A stretch of 51,430 bases of DNA from Pseudorhodobacter antarcticus (GTDB lineage Bacteria > Pseudomonadota > Alphaproteobacteria > Rhodobacterales > Rhodobacteraceae). Below, one piece after another: positions 38,535 to 48,625 of the stretch (position 1 is the first letter of the stretch; the number at the start of each line of letters is the position of its first letter). The translations under genes were made by a program, and so were the position numbers. The DNA is taken from NCBI GenBank assembly GCA_945860375.1, contig CAMAQR010000027.1, forward strand, positions 1 to 51,430, written 5' to 3'. The notes beneath the pieces are model-generated. The model was not told the origin of the DNA and did no database searches. It saw only the letters and a list, made by a program, of their open reading frames with translations.

Positions 38535-39275
38535 ATGAAGAAGCTGGCGGCAGGCAATTGGAAGATGAACGGCAGTGCCGCAGCCTTGGCCGAGGTGCAG
38601 GCGCTTTTGTCAGCCCACCCGGCCCCGTCTTGCGAAATGCTGCTATGCCCGCCCGCCACCCTGATCGCTGCGATGGCGGTGCAGGCAGCCGGGTCGGCGC
38701 TGCATGTCGGCGGGCAGGATTGCCACGCCAAACCCGCCGGGGCGCATACGGGTGACCTCTCGGCGGCGATGCTGGCCGATGCCGGCGCGACCTATGTGAT
38801 TCTGGGCCATTCCGAGCGCCGCGCCGATCATGGCGAAACCGATGCACAGGTTCTGGCCAAGGCGCAGGCGGCCATCGCGGCGGGTCTGGTGGCCGTGGTC
38901 TGCATCGGCGAGACCGAGGCGCAACGCGATGCAGGCACCACGCTGGACGTGATTGGCGCGCAGCTGGAAGGCTCGGTGCCCCCTGACGCCACTGCGGCGA
39001 ACATGGTGGTGGCCTACGAGCCTGTCTGGGCCATCGGCACCGGGCGCACGCCCACCATCGCGCAAATCGCCGAGGTGCACGCCTTCCTGCGCGCCCGCCT
39101 GACCGCGCATATCGGGGCGCAGGCCTCCGGCGTGCGACTTTTGTACGGGGGTTCGGTCAAGCCGTCGAACGCGGTTGAGATTTTCGCCGTGCCGCATGTA
39201 GACGGCGCATTGGTGGGCGGGGCCAGCCTGAAGGCTGCCGATTTCGGGGCCATCGTGGCCGCTTTGTCGGCATGA
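38535..39275 (+). CDS. tpiA: Triosephosphate isomerase
   Basis: TpiA interconverts dihydroxyacetone phosphate and glyceraldehyde 3-phosphate. The 246-residue TIM barrel has the catalytic Lys10 in AGNWKMNG, His92 in LGHSERR and Glu162 in [11 protein letters not shown], plus the phosphate-binding [16 protein letters not shown] stands 5 bp before ATG 38535. It overlaps the next gene by ATGA, which ties a central metabolic enzyme to a transporter and a P450; that linkage is probably positional. Confidence 0.96.
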   Translation: MKKLAAGNWKMNGSAAALAEVQALLSAHPAPSCEMLLCPPATLIAAMAVQAAGSALHVGGQDCHAKPAGAHTGDLSAAMLADAGATYVILGHSERRADHGETDAQVLAKAQAAIAAGLVAVVCIGETEAQRDAGTTLDVIGAQLEGSVPPDATAANMVVAYEPVWAIGTGRTPTIAQIAEVHAFLRARLTAHIGAQASGVRLLYGGSVKPSNAVEIFAVPHVDGALVGGASLKAADFGAIVAALSA

Positions 39276-40180
39276 CCAAAGCACCCATGAGCTTGCTGGC
39301 CGCCAATCTGGTGTGCATGGCGTCCATGCTGGTTTGGGCCGCGGGTCTGCCTGCCGCCGAGATCATCATCCCGCTCTTGCCCGCCCTGTCGTTTTCCGCC
39401 GCCCGCATGGGCCTTGGCGCGCTGGCCCTGCTGCCGATCTGGGTGCTGATCGAAGGCACCGGCGTGCTGCGCGGTGCTGGCTGGCTGCGCGGTATCTTGG
39501 TGGGCGGGCTGCTCGGCGTCGGTGCGCTGTGCATCATCATAGGGCAAACCCTGACCGATCCGGTGACGGTGGCGATCATCTCGGCCACCATGCCAGTGGT
39601 CGGCATCACGCTGGAGGTGGTGCTGGACGGCAAGAAACTGACCCTTGCGCTGATCCTTGGCTTGCTGCTGTCACTGGTCGGCGGGGTGGTGGCTTTGGGA
39701 GGCAGTCTGGGCGGCTTGGGCCTTGGCCTTGGCGCGCTGATCTGTTTTGTCTCGGTGCTGACATTCACGCTGGGCTCGCGCCTGACCGTAACCTCGTTTC
39801 CCAGCCTGACCGCGCTGGGGCGCGCGACCGTCACATTGGTGGGCGCCGCCATCGTCACCCTGTGCGCCGCCAGTCTTCACGTTGCTTTTGGCTCCCCTGC
39901 CCCCGATTTCTCCAGCTTTGGGCCAAAGGAAATCACCGCGCTGGCGGTCTTTGCCATCGGCGGGCTGGCGGTGTCACAGGTGCTGTGGATCATGTCCGTG
40001 GGGCGTCTGGGCATCGGCATGGCGTCGCTGCACATCAACGCCACGACGTTTTATGTCATGATCATCATGTTCGCCTTCGGGTCGCCGTGGAACTGGCCCC
40101 AAGCGATTGGCGCGGCGATTGTGGGCCTTGGCGTGCTGGTGGCCCAAGGCATCATTCCGATCCGGCAGGCCGCCCTGTGA
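39272..40180 (+). CDS. DMT-superfamily transporter (EamA type)
   Basis: The 302-residue protein has ten hydrophobic spans in two EamA-like halves, as in drug/metabolite exporters. The first half includes [19 protein letters not shown] and the end of the second [14 protein letters not shown]. Substrates of this superfamily cannot be predicted from sequence. Its start overlaps tpiA by 4 bp and its stop overlaps the P450 start (GTGA), so exporter and P450 are translated as a coupled pair. Confidence 0.88.
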   Translation: MTKAPMSLLAANLVCMASMLVWAAGLPAAEIIIPLLPALSFSAARMGLGALALLPIWVLIEGTGVLRGAGWLRGILVGGLLGVGALCIIIGQTLTDPVTVAIISATMPVVGITLEVVLDGKKLTLALILGLLLSLVGGVVALGGSLGGLGLGLGALICFVSVLTFTLGSRLTVTSFPSLTALGRATVTLVGAAIVTLCAASLHVAFGSPAPDFSSFGPKEITALAVFAIGGLAVSQVLWIMSVGRLGIGMASLHINATTFYVMIIMFAFGSPWNWPQAIGAAIVGLGVLVAQGIIPIRQAAL

Positions 40181-41352
40181 AAACCCTGCACCAATCACCG
40201 ACCGATCCGGGCTTTGTCCAGAATCCCTATCCGTTCTACGAAAACGCCCGCGCCGCCGGTGCGTTCTTTCACTGGGCCGATTACGGCATGACCTGCACCC
40301 CCAATGCCGCCTGCGCCAACGCCATCTTCCGCGACCGCCGGTTCGGACGTGAAGTGCCTGCCGAACGGGCCCCGGTGATCCCCGCCCACCTTGCCCCCTT
40401 CTACGCGGTCGAGGCGCATTCGATGCTGGAACTGGAGCCACCCCGCCACACCCGCCTGCGGTCGCTGGTGCTGCGCGCCTTCACCTCGCGCCGGATTGCC
40501 GCCCTGCAGCCCGAGATCGCAACCCTGACCCATCAGTTGATCGACGCCTTGCCCGAAGGCCGCTTCGACCTGCTCGCGCATTTCGGCACCAAACTGCCTG
40601 TGATCATCATCGCCCGCCTGCTGGGCGTGCCCGAGTCGATGTCGGACGATTTGTTGCGCTGGTCCAACGCGATGGTGGGCATGTATATGGCGGGCCGCGA
40701 CCGCGCCCGCGAAGACCGCGCGGTTGTTGCGACGACGGATTTCGTCGCCTTCATGCGCGGCTACATCGATCAGCGCCGCGTCGATCCGCGCGATGATCTG
40801 ATCACCAGCCTGATTGCAGCCGAAGAGCAGGGCGAAAAGCTGACGACAGATGAGCTGATCACCACCTGCATCCTGTTGCTGAACGCAGGGCATGAGGCGA
40901 CGGTGCACACCATCGGCAACGGGGTGAAAACCTTGCTGGAAACCGGCCACCGCGCCACCACGGCCAATGCCGAAACCTGCATCGAGGAAATCCTGCGCTT
41001 TGATCCGGCGCTGCACATGTTCACCCGCTGGGCCTATGAAGACATCGACATCATGGGGCAAAACTTCAAACGCGGCGATCAGGTGGCGCTGCTGCTGGCC
41101 GCCGCCAACCGCGATCCCGCCACCTGGGACGCCCCCGATCAGTTTCGCCCCGACCGCCCCCTCAAGGCCAATGTGACCTTCGGCGCAGGCCTGCATTTCT
41201 GCGTCGGCGCGCCCTTGGCCCGGCTGGAGCTGCAAACCGCCCTACCAATCCTGTTTGAACGCTTGCCCGGCCTGCGCCTGACCGAAGCGCCCGAATACGG
41301 CGATGTCTACCACTTCCACGGCCTGACCCGGCTGATGGTACAGTCAAAATAG
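40177..41352 (+). CDS. Cytochrome P450
   Basis: The 391-residue protein is a soluble bacterial class I P450. The I-helix motif AGHEAT (residues 237-242) contains the oxygen-activating acid-alcohol pair in modified form, ExxR is at Glu271-Arg274, and the haem-ligand Cys342 lies in FGAGLHFCVGAPLAR. PPRHTRLR is the usual C-helix motif. The frame is open long before, but GTG 40177, overlapping the exporter stop, begins the fold at the right place. No ferredoxin partner gene is adjacent; the reductase at 46118 is a possible donor system only by proximity. Confidence 0.94.
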   Translation: MKTLHQSPTDPGFVQNPYPFYENARAAGAFFHWADYGMTCTPNAACANAIFRDRRFGREVPAERAPVIPAHLAPFYAVEAHSMLELEPPRHTRLRSLVLRAFTSRRIAALQPEIATLTHQLIDALPEGRFDLLAHFGTKLPVIIIARLLGVPESMSDDLLRWSNAMVGMYMAGRDRAREDRAVVATTDFVAFMRGYIDQRRVDPRDDLITSLIAAEEQGEKLTTDELITTCILLLNAGHEATVHTIGNGVKTLLETGHRATTANAETCIEEILRFDPALHMFTRWAYEDIDIMGQNFKRGDQVALLLAAANRDPATWDAPDQFRPDRPLKANVTFGAGLHFCVGAPLARLELQTALPILFERLPGLRLTEAPEYGDVYHFHGLTRLMVQSK

Positions 41353-41391
41353 GGGCGCTGCGCTCACCAAGCGGAAATCCTGAAATTTCGG

Positions 41392-41480
41392 CCGGGGATG
41401 TTTTCGCCAAGATGAACGGGCTTCACATTGGCTTCAATATCCTCGGGGGTGAGGCGAAGCCGAGGGGGCAGACAGCCCCC
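41392..41480. repeat. Dispersed intergenic repeat, copy 5 (facing pair) with terminator-like stem
   Basis: CCGGGGATGTTTTCGCCAAG with ATGAA (41392-41416) is one copy; TTCACATTGGCTTCAATATC followed by CTCGGGGG (41422-41449) is a second in reverse. GGGGGC (41464-41469) and GCCCCC (41475-41480) form a stem next to the Lrp gene stop. The block lies between the convergent P450 and Lrp genes and may end both transcripts. Confidence 0.7.
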
Positions 41481-41492
41481 TTCCTTGCCCGG

Positions 41493-41954
41493 TTACAACG
41501 GCAAAACCGTGGTCGCCTTGATCTCTTCCATGCTGAGCAGCGCGGTGACGTTGTAGATCTTCACCTCGGAAATCAGCGCCTGATAGAACGTGTCATAGGC
41601 GCGCGCGTTTTTGACCCGCACCTTCAGGATATAGTCGATGTCCCCCGCCAACCGATGCGCCTCCAGCACTTCGGGGCGTGATCGCAGCACTTGCAGGAAT
41701 TTATGCTGCCAGTCGGCCTCATGCTCTGACGTGCGGATCAGCACGAAGAAGCACGCCTCCAACCCCAGCGATTCCGCGTCCAGAAGGGCGGTTTGCCGCA
41801 AGATCACGCCGGTTTCCCGCATCCGGCGGATGCGGTTCCAGACTGGCGTTTTCGATGACCCCACTTTGCGGGCAATTTCATCCAGAGATTGCTCGGCGTC
41901 ATTTTGCAACTCGGCAAGAATTTTCCGATCCAGATCGTCCAATTGGGCTGCCAT
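41493..41954 (-). CDS. Lrp/AsnC-family transcriptional regulator
   Basis: The 153-residue protein has an N-terminal helix-turn-helix (LDRKILAELQNDAEQSLDEI, then VGSSKTPVWNRIRRM, residues 8-46) and a C-terminal ligand-binding/oligomerisation domain (VLEAHRLAGDIDYILKVRV). ATG 41954 is chosen because GGGGGAAAG precedes it; the upstream in-frame ATG at 41990 has no ribosome site. It is divergent from the sulfite reductase operon with a 136-bp shared gap, which makes it the likely regulator of that operon, perhaps in response to a sulfur amino acid. That is inference from position. Confidence 0.93.
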   Translation of the reverse strand: MAAQLDDLDRKILAELQNDAEQSLDEIARKVGSSKTPVWNRIRRMRETGVILRQTALLDAESLGLEACFFVLIRTSEHEADWQHKFLQVLRSRPEVLEAHRLAGDIDYILKVRVKNARAYDTFYQALISEVKIYNVTALLSMEEIKATTVLPL

Positions 41955-42090
41955 TCGTGCTTTCCCCCGGTTTTCAGGATTTCTTTCCATCTTTGGTCAG
42001 TATCGGAACAAACGTCCTTATCCGCAAGGGTCACTGGCCAAAATGTGGGAAAATATCCTATATTAAGGGCAGAAAACCACAGGGCCCGCC

Positions 42091-42864
42091 ATGACCAACC
42101 TGCCACATTTTTCGCCTCCAGCGGTTGCCGTCACCTTCGTGGGGGCTGGTCCCGGCGCGGCTGCGCATCTGACACTCGCCGCCTACCGCGCGCTGCAAGA
42201 GGCAGAGGTGGTGATCCATGACCGCCTGGTCGGTGCGGAAATCCTTGCGCTGATCCCGGCGCATGTCAGCCGCATCGACGTCGGCAAGGAAGGCTTCGGC
42301 CCCACCACCTCGCAAGCCACCATCAATGCAACCCTCGTGGCTCAGGCCGCCATCGGCGCGTGCGTCGTCCGGCTGAAGGGGGGCGATTGCGGCATCTTTG
42401 GCCGTCTGGACGAAGAGATGGACGCGCTGACCGCAGCCGGTCACAGCTTTCGCATCCTGCCGGGCCTGACCTCGGCCGCCGTGGCCGCCGCCAGCATCGG
42501 CCAGTCGCTGACCAAGCGTGGCCGCAACGCATCCCTGCGCATCATCACCGGCCACGACATGGACGGTTTTGCCGAGCAGGACTGGCGCGGCATGGCCCGG
42601 CCCGGCGAAGTCGCCGCCATCTATATGGGCAAGAAATCCGCCCGCTTCATTCAGGGCCGCTTGCTGATGCACGGCGCATCCGCTGAAACCGCTGTTACCC
42701 TGATCGAAAATGTCAGCCGCGCCGATGAGCGTATCCTCGCCGCCACCCTTGCCACCCTGCCCGAAGCCGCACAGGCCCTGGCAGGCCCCGCCGTCATCCT
42801 TTACGGCCTGTCCCCGCGTCAGGCCGCCCTCGCTGCCCTTACTCTGAAAGTGGCCCGCGCATGA
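42091..42864 (+). CDS. cobA: Uroporphyrinogen-III C-methyltransferase (SUMT)
   Basis: SUMT methylates uroporphyrinogen III twice to give precorrin-2 for sirohaem and cobalamin. The 257-residue length is that of the methyltransferase alone, without the CysG dehydrogenase/chelatase half. It shows FVGAGPGAAAHLTL, DRLVGAEILAL, TSAAVAAASIGQSLTKRG and YMGKK. The usual LKGGDPFxFGR reads LKGGDCGIFGR, with Cys100 in place of proline. The gene heads an operon with sulfite reductase, so its product most likely supplies sirohaem for CysI; the later steps of sirohaem synthesis must be encoded elsewhere. TATATT at 42059-42064 may be its -10 element. Overlap with the next gene is ATGA. Confidence 0.92.
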   Translation: MTNLPHFSPPAVAVTFVGAGPGAAAHLTLAAYRALQEAEVVIHDRLVGAEILALIPAHVSRIDVGKEGFGPTTSQATINATLVAQAAIGACVVRLKGGDCGIFGRLDEEMDALTAAGHSFRILPGLTSAAVAAASIGQSLTKRGRNASLRIITGHDMDGFAEQDWRGMARPGEVAAIYMGKKSARFIQGRLLMHGASAETAVTLIENVSRADERILAATLATLPEAAQALAGPAVILYGLSPRQAALAALTLKVARA

Positions 42865-43161
42865 GCCGCCGTTACATCCCCAAAGTTGTCACCGCCAATG
42901 ATTTGCGCGAAGGCGATGTGGTTTACCTCACCGCCGATGACCGCTGGACGCGCCACCACCACGAGGCCGAGTTGATCGAGGACGAAGCCCATGCGCAGAT
43001 GCGCCTGCTGCACGGCACGGCACAGCGCAACATCGTCGTCGGTGCCTATCTTGCCGATGCCAAACAAGGCCCGAACGGCCCCGAACCGGTGCATTTCCGC
43101 GAAGCCTTCCGCACCCGTGGTCCCTCCAACTACGCCCACGGCAAACAGGTAGACCTGACCA

Positions 43162-43169
<8 letters not shown>
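42861..43169 (+). CDS. DUF2849 small protein of the sulfite reductase operon
   Basis: The 102-residue protein fits DUF2849: VVTANDLREGDVVYLTADDRW at the N-terminus and a C-terminal HFREAFRTRGPSNY segment. No cysteines, membrane segment or signal peptide are present, so it should be a small cytoplasmic protein. It is coupled to cobA (4 bp overlap) and to cysI (8 bp overlap), which ties it to sulfite reduction. Its activity is unknown; assistance in sirohaem insertion or electron supply are possibilities only. Confidence 0.88.
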
Positions 43170-44821
<1,652 letters not shown>

Positions 44822-44832
<11 letters not shown>

Positions 44833-45571
44833 CTTTCCAGCAGGCACCGTTGCGGATCGGGTGACAGCGTTGAATGCGCGTTACAAGCATCACGCGGCCA
44901 CAACGGTGCTGGAACTGGCTTTGAAAGACCACGATCTGGGTCAGGTGGCGCTGGTGTCATCCTTTGGCGCGGAGTCGGTGGTGCTGTTGCATCTGGTGTC
45001 GGTGATTGCGCCGGAAACCCCGGTGCTGTTCGTCGACACCCGGATGCTGTTTCAGGAAACCTTGGATTATCAACGCGAACTGGCCGAAAAGCTGCATCTG
45101 TGCGATGTGCGCACCATCCGTGCAGCGCAACCCCGCGTGGCCTATGAAGACCCGGATGGCACCCTGCACCAGTTCTCGACGGATGCGTGCTGCGCTGTGC
45201 GCAAGGTCGAACCTTTGGAACGGGCGCTGGCCCCGTTTGACGGCTGGATCACCGGACGCAAACGCTATCAGAACGCCACCCGCTCGGCGGTGGATTTCTT
45301 TGAGGCCGAGGGCAACACCCGCATCAAGGTCAACCCCTTGGCGCATTGGGGTCGCGAAGACCTGAACGACTACATCGTCAACAACCGTCTGCCCCGCCAT
45401 CCTTTGGTGCCGCAGGGCTATCCGTCCATCGGCTGCGCGCCCTGCACCAGCAAGGTGGCACCGGGCGAAGATCCCCGCGCAGGCCGTTGGCGCGGGCAGG
45501 ACAAAACCGAATGCGGCATCCATTTCATCAATGGCCGCGCCGTACCCATGAACAAGGACACCGCCGCATGA
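44822..45571 (+). CDS. cysH: Adenylyl-sulfate reductase, thioredoxin-dependent
   Basis: The 249-residue protein reduces activated sulfate to sulfite. Cys123-Cys124 and Cys205-Cys208 (DACCAVRK and GCAPCTS) are the ligands of the 4Fe-4S cluster that marks APS reductases rather than PAPS reductases, and Cys231 in ECGIH is the catalytic cysteine. The PP-loop fold begins ALVSSFGAESVVLLHLV. ATG 44822 lies inside the end of cysI. A DUF934 gene overlaps the stop by ATGA. Use of APS as substrate follows from the double-cysteine motif. Confidence 0.95.
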
Positions 45572-45972
45572 CCATCCTCGTCACTGACGCAGGCTTTGCC
45601 CCCGTCCCCGCCGCCGATTTCGTCACGCTGGCCGATATCGCCACCCACACCGGCGCGGTTGATCTGGCCCACACGGATGATCCCGAGGCGCTGGCAGCCT
45701 ATCTGCCCGCCCTGACCCTGATCCGCATCGCCTTCCCCGCCTTCAACGACGGCCGCGCCTTCACGATCGCGCGACGGTTGCGCGCGCTGGGGTACACGGG
45801 CCTGTTGCGCGCCAACGGTCCGGTCATCGCCGACCAATATCCGATGGCGCGGCGGGTGGGCTTTGATCAGGTGGAAATCCCGGATGAGCTGGCCCTGCGC
45901 CAGCCCGAGCCGCAATGGACCGCGCGCGCCGACTGGAAAGCCCATGACTATCAATCGCGGCTGCGGGCCTGA
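45568..45972 (+). CDS. DUF934 protein of the assimilatory sulfate operon
   Basis: The 134-residue protein matches DUF934, a family almost always found with sulfite reductase and APS reductase genes. Visible conserved parts are IRIAFPAFNDGRAFTIARRL, LRANGPVIADQYPMARRVGF and a C-terminal HDYQSRLR. It has no cysteine or known catalytic motif and is predicted cytoplasmic. The 4-bp overlap with cysH shows co-translation. It is the last gene of the operon; a 60-bp tandem repeat begins 5 bp after the stop. The biochemical role is not known to me. Confidence 0.9.
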   Translation: MTILVTDAGFAPVPAADFVTLADIATHTGAVDLAHTDDPEALAAYLPALTLIRIAFPAFNDGRAFTIARRLRALGYTGLLRANGPVIADQYPMARRVGFDQVEIPDELALRQPEPQWTARADWKAHDYQSRLRA

Positions 45973-45977
45973 GACTG

Positions 45978-46037
45978 GGCGGGCCCAATCAAGGCGGGCC
46001 CAATCAAGGCGGGCCCAATCAAGGCGGGCCTAATCAA
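45978..46037. repeat. Tandem repeat, 4 x 15 bp
   Basis: Four consecutive 15-bp units GGCGGGCCCAATCAA lie at 45978, 45993, 46008 and 46023; the last has CCT for CCC. Each contains the palindrome GGGCCC except the last. Units are otherwise identical, which points to recent slippage. The array follows the DUF934 stop directly. Confidence 0.9.
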
Positions 46038-46117
46038 GCTTGGCCTGACGCCCCGGCTTCCATCCGATATGGATCAACGCTAGACAAAAGGAACCGGGTT
46101 GCCCCGGGCATCATCCC

Positions 46118-46939
46118 ATGACCGAAGTGACCCGCATGACCGAAGCCGCCGCCAAACCGCATTTGCCCGACGCCCAGATCGTCACATCGGTGAAACACTG
46201 GACCGACCGGCTGTTTTCCTTCCGGGTGACGCGGCCGCGCTCCTTGCGCTTTCGCTCCGGTGAATTCGTGATGATCGGGCTGATGGGCGACACCGGAAAA
46301 CCCCTGCTGCGCGCCTATTCCATCGCCTCCCCGGCTTGGGATGACGAGTTGGAGTTTTATTCGATCAAGGTGCCCGACGGCCCCCTGACCAGCCGCCTTC
46401 AGCACATCGCGGTGGGCGATGAAATCATCCTGCGCCCCAAGCCGGTCGGCACCTTGGTGCATGACGCCTTGTTGCCGGGCAGACGTTTGTGGATGCTGGC
46501 CACCGGCACCGGCCTTGCCCCCTTTGCCAGCCTGATGCGCGAACCGGAAACCTATGAGAAATACGATTCCGTCATCATGATGCACACCTGCCGCGAGATG
46601 GCGGAACTGGAATATGGCCGCCAACTGGTGGAAAGCCTGACGGACGATCCGCTGATCGGTGACATGGTCGAGGGCAAGCTGCACTACTATCCGACCACCA
46701 CCCGCGAACCTTCGGCCCATATGGGCCGCATCACCGACAACCTGCTGTCGGGCAAGGTCTTTACCGATCTGGACCTGCCCGCCATGACCGCCGAAGACGA
46801 CCGCGCCATGGTCTGCGGCAGCTTGGCCTTCAACCATGATGTCAAAGCGGTGCTCGAGAAATTCGGCCTGCGCGAAGGCGCAAATTCCGAACCTCAAGAA
46901 TATGTGGTTGAAAAAGCCTTCGTCGGGGATGGCATATGA
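46118..46939 (+). CDS. fpr: Ferredoxin/flavodoxin-NADP reductase
   Basis: The 273-residue flavoenzyme moves electrons between NADPH and ferredoxin or flavodoxin. The FAD-binding motif is RAYSIASPAW, the NADP-binding region includes LATGTGLAPFASL and MVCGS, and the protein ends in a family-typical VEKAFVGDG-I tail. The start is uncertain between ATG 46118 and ATG 46136, neither with a strong ribosome site. Reduced ferredoxin could serve the sulfite reductase encoded upstream; the gene is nevertheless in a separate unit. The stop overlaps the next gene by 4 bp. Confidence 0.93.
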   Translation: MTEVTRMTEAAAKPHLPDAQIVTSVKHWTDRLFSFRVTRPRSLRFRSGEFVMIGLMGDTGKPLLRAYSIASPAWDDELEFYSIKVPDGPLTSRLQHIAVGDEIILRPKPVGTLVHDALLPGRRLWMLATGTGLAPFASLMREPETYEKYDSVIMMHTCREMAELEYGRQLVESLTDDPLIGDMVEGKLHYYPTTTREPSAHMGRITDNLLSGKVFTDLDLPAMTAEDDRAMVCGSLAFNHDVKAVLEKFGLREGANSEPQEYVVEKAFVGDGI

Positions 46940-47250
46940 AAAGGCTTTTCATCGCGGCACTCTGCGGGCTCTGCGCCTCTGCGGCGGTGGCAGAGGTCAC
47001 GGTCTCGGTCGCCAATGGCACCGGCCAGACGTTCACCGCCGTGACCGCCTACAAGATGGAGGCCGGGCATAAAACGGGAGAAGCCTTGGGCAGTCTTTCT
47101 GGCGCACTGAAACCCGGCAACTCTGCCACGGTCACGCTGGGGCTGACGCAGTGCCAGCCGGTGTTGGTGCAGGCGATCTGGGGTGAAGACGGTATCGCCA
47201 CGATCAAGGCCGACGCCTGCGATCCGGCAATCTTCACGATCACCGAATAA
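46936..47250 (+). CDS. Small periplasmic protein of unknown function
   Basis: The 104-residue protein has a clear signal peptide (MKRLFIAALCGLCASAAVAE, cleaved after AVA) and a mature part rich in Thr, Val and Gly, with two cysteines (LTQCQPV and ADACDPA) that may form a disulfide. The pattern suggests a small beta-sandwich. It is translated from a start overlapping the fpr stop, and its transcript probably ends at the terminator at 47266-47298. No family is recognised, and nothing links it to redox work except its neighbour. Confidence 0.8.
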   Translation: MKRLFIAALCGLCASAAVAEVTVSVANGTGQTFTAVTAYKMEAGHKTGEALGSLSGALKPGNSATVTLGLTQCQPVLVQAIWGEDGIATIKADACDPAIFTITE

Positions 47251-47265
47251 TCATCCGCCCATGAA

Positions 47266-47298
47266 AAAGGCCGCGCCGGGTTGCCCCGCGCGGCCTTT
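47266..47298. terminator. Bidirectional intrinsic terminator
   Basis: AAAGGCCGCG (47266-47275) and CGCGGCCTTT (47289-47298) pair perfectly around a 13-nt loop, with A-runs on the left and T-rich sequence on the right. It lies between the plus-strand periplasmic protein gene and the minus-strand alanine-rich gene and serves both. Confidence 0.8.
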
Positions 47299-47319
47299 GC
47301 TTTGCCCGAAGGCAAAGGA

Positions 47320-47784
47320 TCACATGCCCAAGGCAGCTTTCACGGCGGCCAAAGCGCCAGCCACTTTGGTTGGATCGGCAGCAGCAGCGTCAACATCGGC
47401 TTTCAGCGTGGTTTTCAGCGTGGCATCCAGCGCCGAAGCGTCGATCATGGCGTTGATCTTGGCGGCGTCGAACATCGCCGGGTCCAACAGGGCCGCCGCA
47501 TCGGTGGTGGCGGTTGCAGCAGCGGCGCCAGCGGCTTCGGTGGTGGCGGTTGCAGCAGCTTCGGTTGCAGCAGCGGCGGCGGCAGCAGCAGCGGCGGCTT
47601 CGTCTTCAACCTTCTTGGCAGCAGCAGTGGCTTCTTCTGCGGCCTTGGCAGCGGCTTCTTCAGCGGCTTTTGCCTCTGCGGCGGCGGCTGCAGCAGCTTC
47701 TTGCGCAGGCTTCATGCTGAACTGATAGTAGCCACCACCAGCCAGAGCGATCAGCACGAGGCCGATAAGGACGTTCTTGTTCAT
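47320..47784 (-). CDS. Membrane-anchored alanine-rich coiled-coil protein
   Basis: The 154-residue protein has one N-terminal membrane span (VLIGLVLIALAGGGYYQF, residues 5-22), then an Ala/Glu/Lys-rich region (about residues 27-95) expected to be a long helix or coiled coil, and a conserved-looking C-terminal part of about 50 residues starting LLDPAMFDAAKINAMID. The low-complexity middle gives spurious frames on the other strand. GGAG precedes ATG 47784 by 8 bp. It is divergent from infC. I do not recognise a family; a periplasmic helical spacer protein is the most that can be said. Confidence 0.8.
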   Translation of the reverse strand: MNKNVLIGLVLIALAGGGYYQFSMKPAQEAAAAAAAEAKAAEEAAAKAAEEATAAAKKVEDEAAAAAAAAAAATEAAATATTEAAGAAAATATTDAAALLDPAMFDAAKINAMIDASALDATLKTTLKADVDAAAADPTKVAGALAAVKAALGM

Positions 47785-47914
47785 GTCGCAATCTCCAATG
47801 CCGAATGGGTTCGGCTGCGCCGCCTATGACAGAAAAAGGCCGCAAAGAAAAGACCCAGGCGGCAACGCAGCAGCAACAGATGCAAACCAAGGCCCAGTTC
47901 CAGCGCTTTAGCGG

Positions 47915-47943
47915 TTGAAGACCGTCCCCGCTGCGACTATCTT
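47915..47943 (+). promoter_or_regulatory. Candidate infC promoter
   Basis: TTGAAG (47915-47920) and TATCTT (47938-47943) are 17 bp apart and would give a short leader of about 28 nt before the infC start at 47978. Confidence 0.35.
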
Positions 47944-47977
47944 GCGACAGCTTATAGCCATTCAAAGGACGACCACC

Positions 47978-48517
47978 ATAGCCCGCAGACCCCACAATGC
48001 CCCGCCACAACGCGAAACCGGCCCACGGATCAATGACCGCATCCGCTCGCCCGAGATTCGCCTGATTGGTGCGGATGGCGAAAACGTCGGCGTTGTGACG
48101 CCGTCGCGCGCGATGCAGATGGCCGAAGAGGCCGGGCTGGATCTGGTCGAAATCTCCCCGAACGCCGAACCGCCCGTGTGCAAGATCATGGATTTCGGCA
48201 AGTACAAATATGAGACCCAGAAACGTGAGGCCGAGGCCCGCAAGAAGCAGCACATCATCGAGATCAAGGAAATCAAGTTCCGCCCCGGAACCGATACCCA
48301 TGACTATGACGTGAAGATGCGCTCGGTGCTGAAGTTTCTCGAAGAGGGCGACAAGGTCAAAGTCACCCTGCGCTTTCGTGGCCGCGAAATGGCACACCAG
48401 CAGCTTGGCCTTGAACTGCTGAACCGCGTGGCGGCGGATGTCGGTGACTTCGGCAAGATCGAATCCATGCCCCGGCTGGAAGGCCGCCAGATGGTGATGA
48501 TGGTCACGCCGAAGTAA
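47978..48517 (+). CDS. infC: Translation initiation factor IF-3, ATA start
   Basis: IF-3 binds the 30S subunit and checks start codons. The 179-residue protein begins with the family's [18 protein letters not shown] region and contains [21 protein letters not shown] (in part), [11 protein letters not shown] and the C-terminal [17 protein letters not shown]. No ATG or GTG lies at the right place: the ribosome site AAAGGA (47964-47969) stands 8 bp before ATA 47978. E. coli infC uses the equally rare AUU, which IF-3 itself discriminates against, so autogenous control is expected here too. The in-frame ATG at 47915 is upstream of the ribosome site and unlikely. A strong terminator follows. Confidence 0.93.
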   Translation: MARRPHNAPPQRETGPRINDRIRSPEIRLIGADGENVGVVTPSRAMQMAEEAGLDLVEISPNAEPPVCKIMDFGKYKYETQKREAEARKKQHIIEIKEIKFRPGTDTHDYDVKMRSVLKFLEEGDKVKVTLRFRGREMAHQQLGLELLNRVAADVGDFGKIESMPRLEGRQMVMMVTPK

Positions 48518-48542
48518 GGGCGCAGACCACCGCAAAGAAATC

Positions 48543-48564
48543 AGGGGCCGAAAGGCCCCTTTTT
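48543..48564 (+). terminator. Intrinsic terminator of infC
   Basis: AGGGGCC (48543-48549), a stable GAAA tetraloop, GGCCCCT (48554-48560) and a run of five T form a textbook Rho-independent terminator 26 bp after the infC stop. Confidence 0.92.
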
Positions 48565-48625
48565 GCTGTGTCGATGCAAACTGGCACAAGCCCGACGCGC
48601 GTGACATCCGCAAAGCATTGGGCTG

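Noticed and set aside
47514..47720. Plus-strand Arg/Gln- or Ser/Gly-rich frames opposite the alanine-rich gene, including a CAG-like repeat
   Set aside because: They result from the repetitive Ala codons on the minus strand; the minus frame has start, ribosome site and a membrane anchor.
47826..47918. A 30-residue frame rich in Gln and Lys upstream of infC
   Set aside because: No ribosome site, low-complexity sequence, and overlap with the probable infC promoter; could be a leader peptide but there is no positive evidence.
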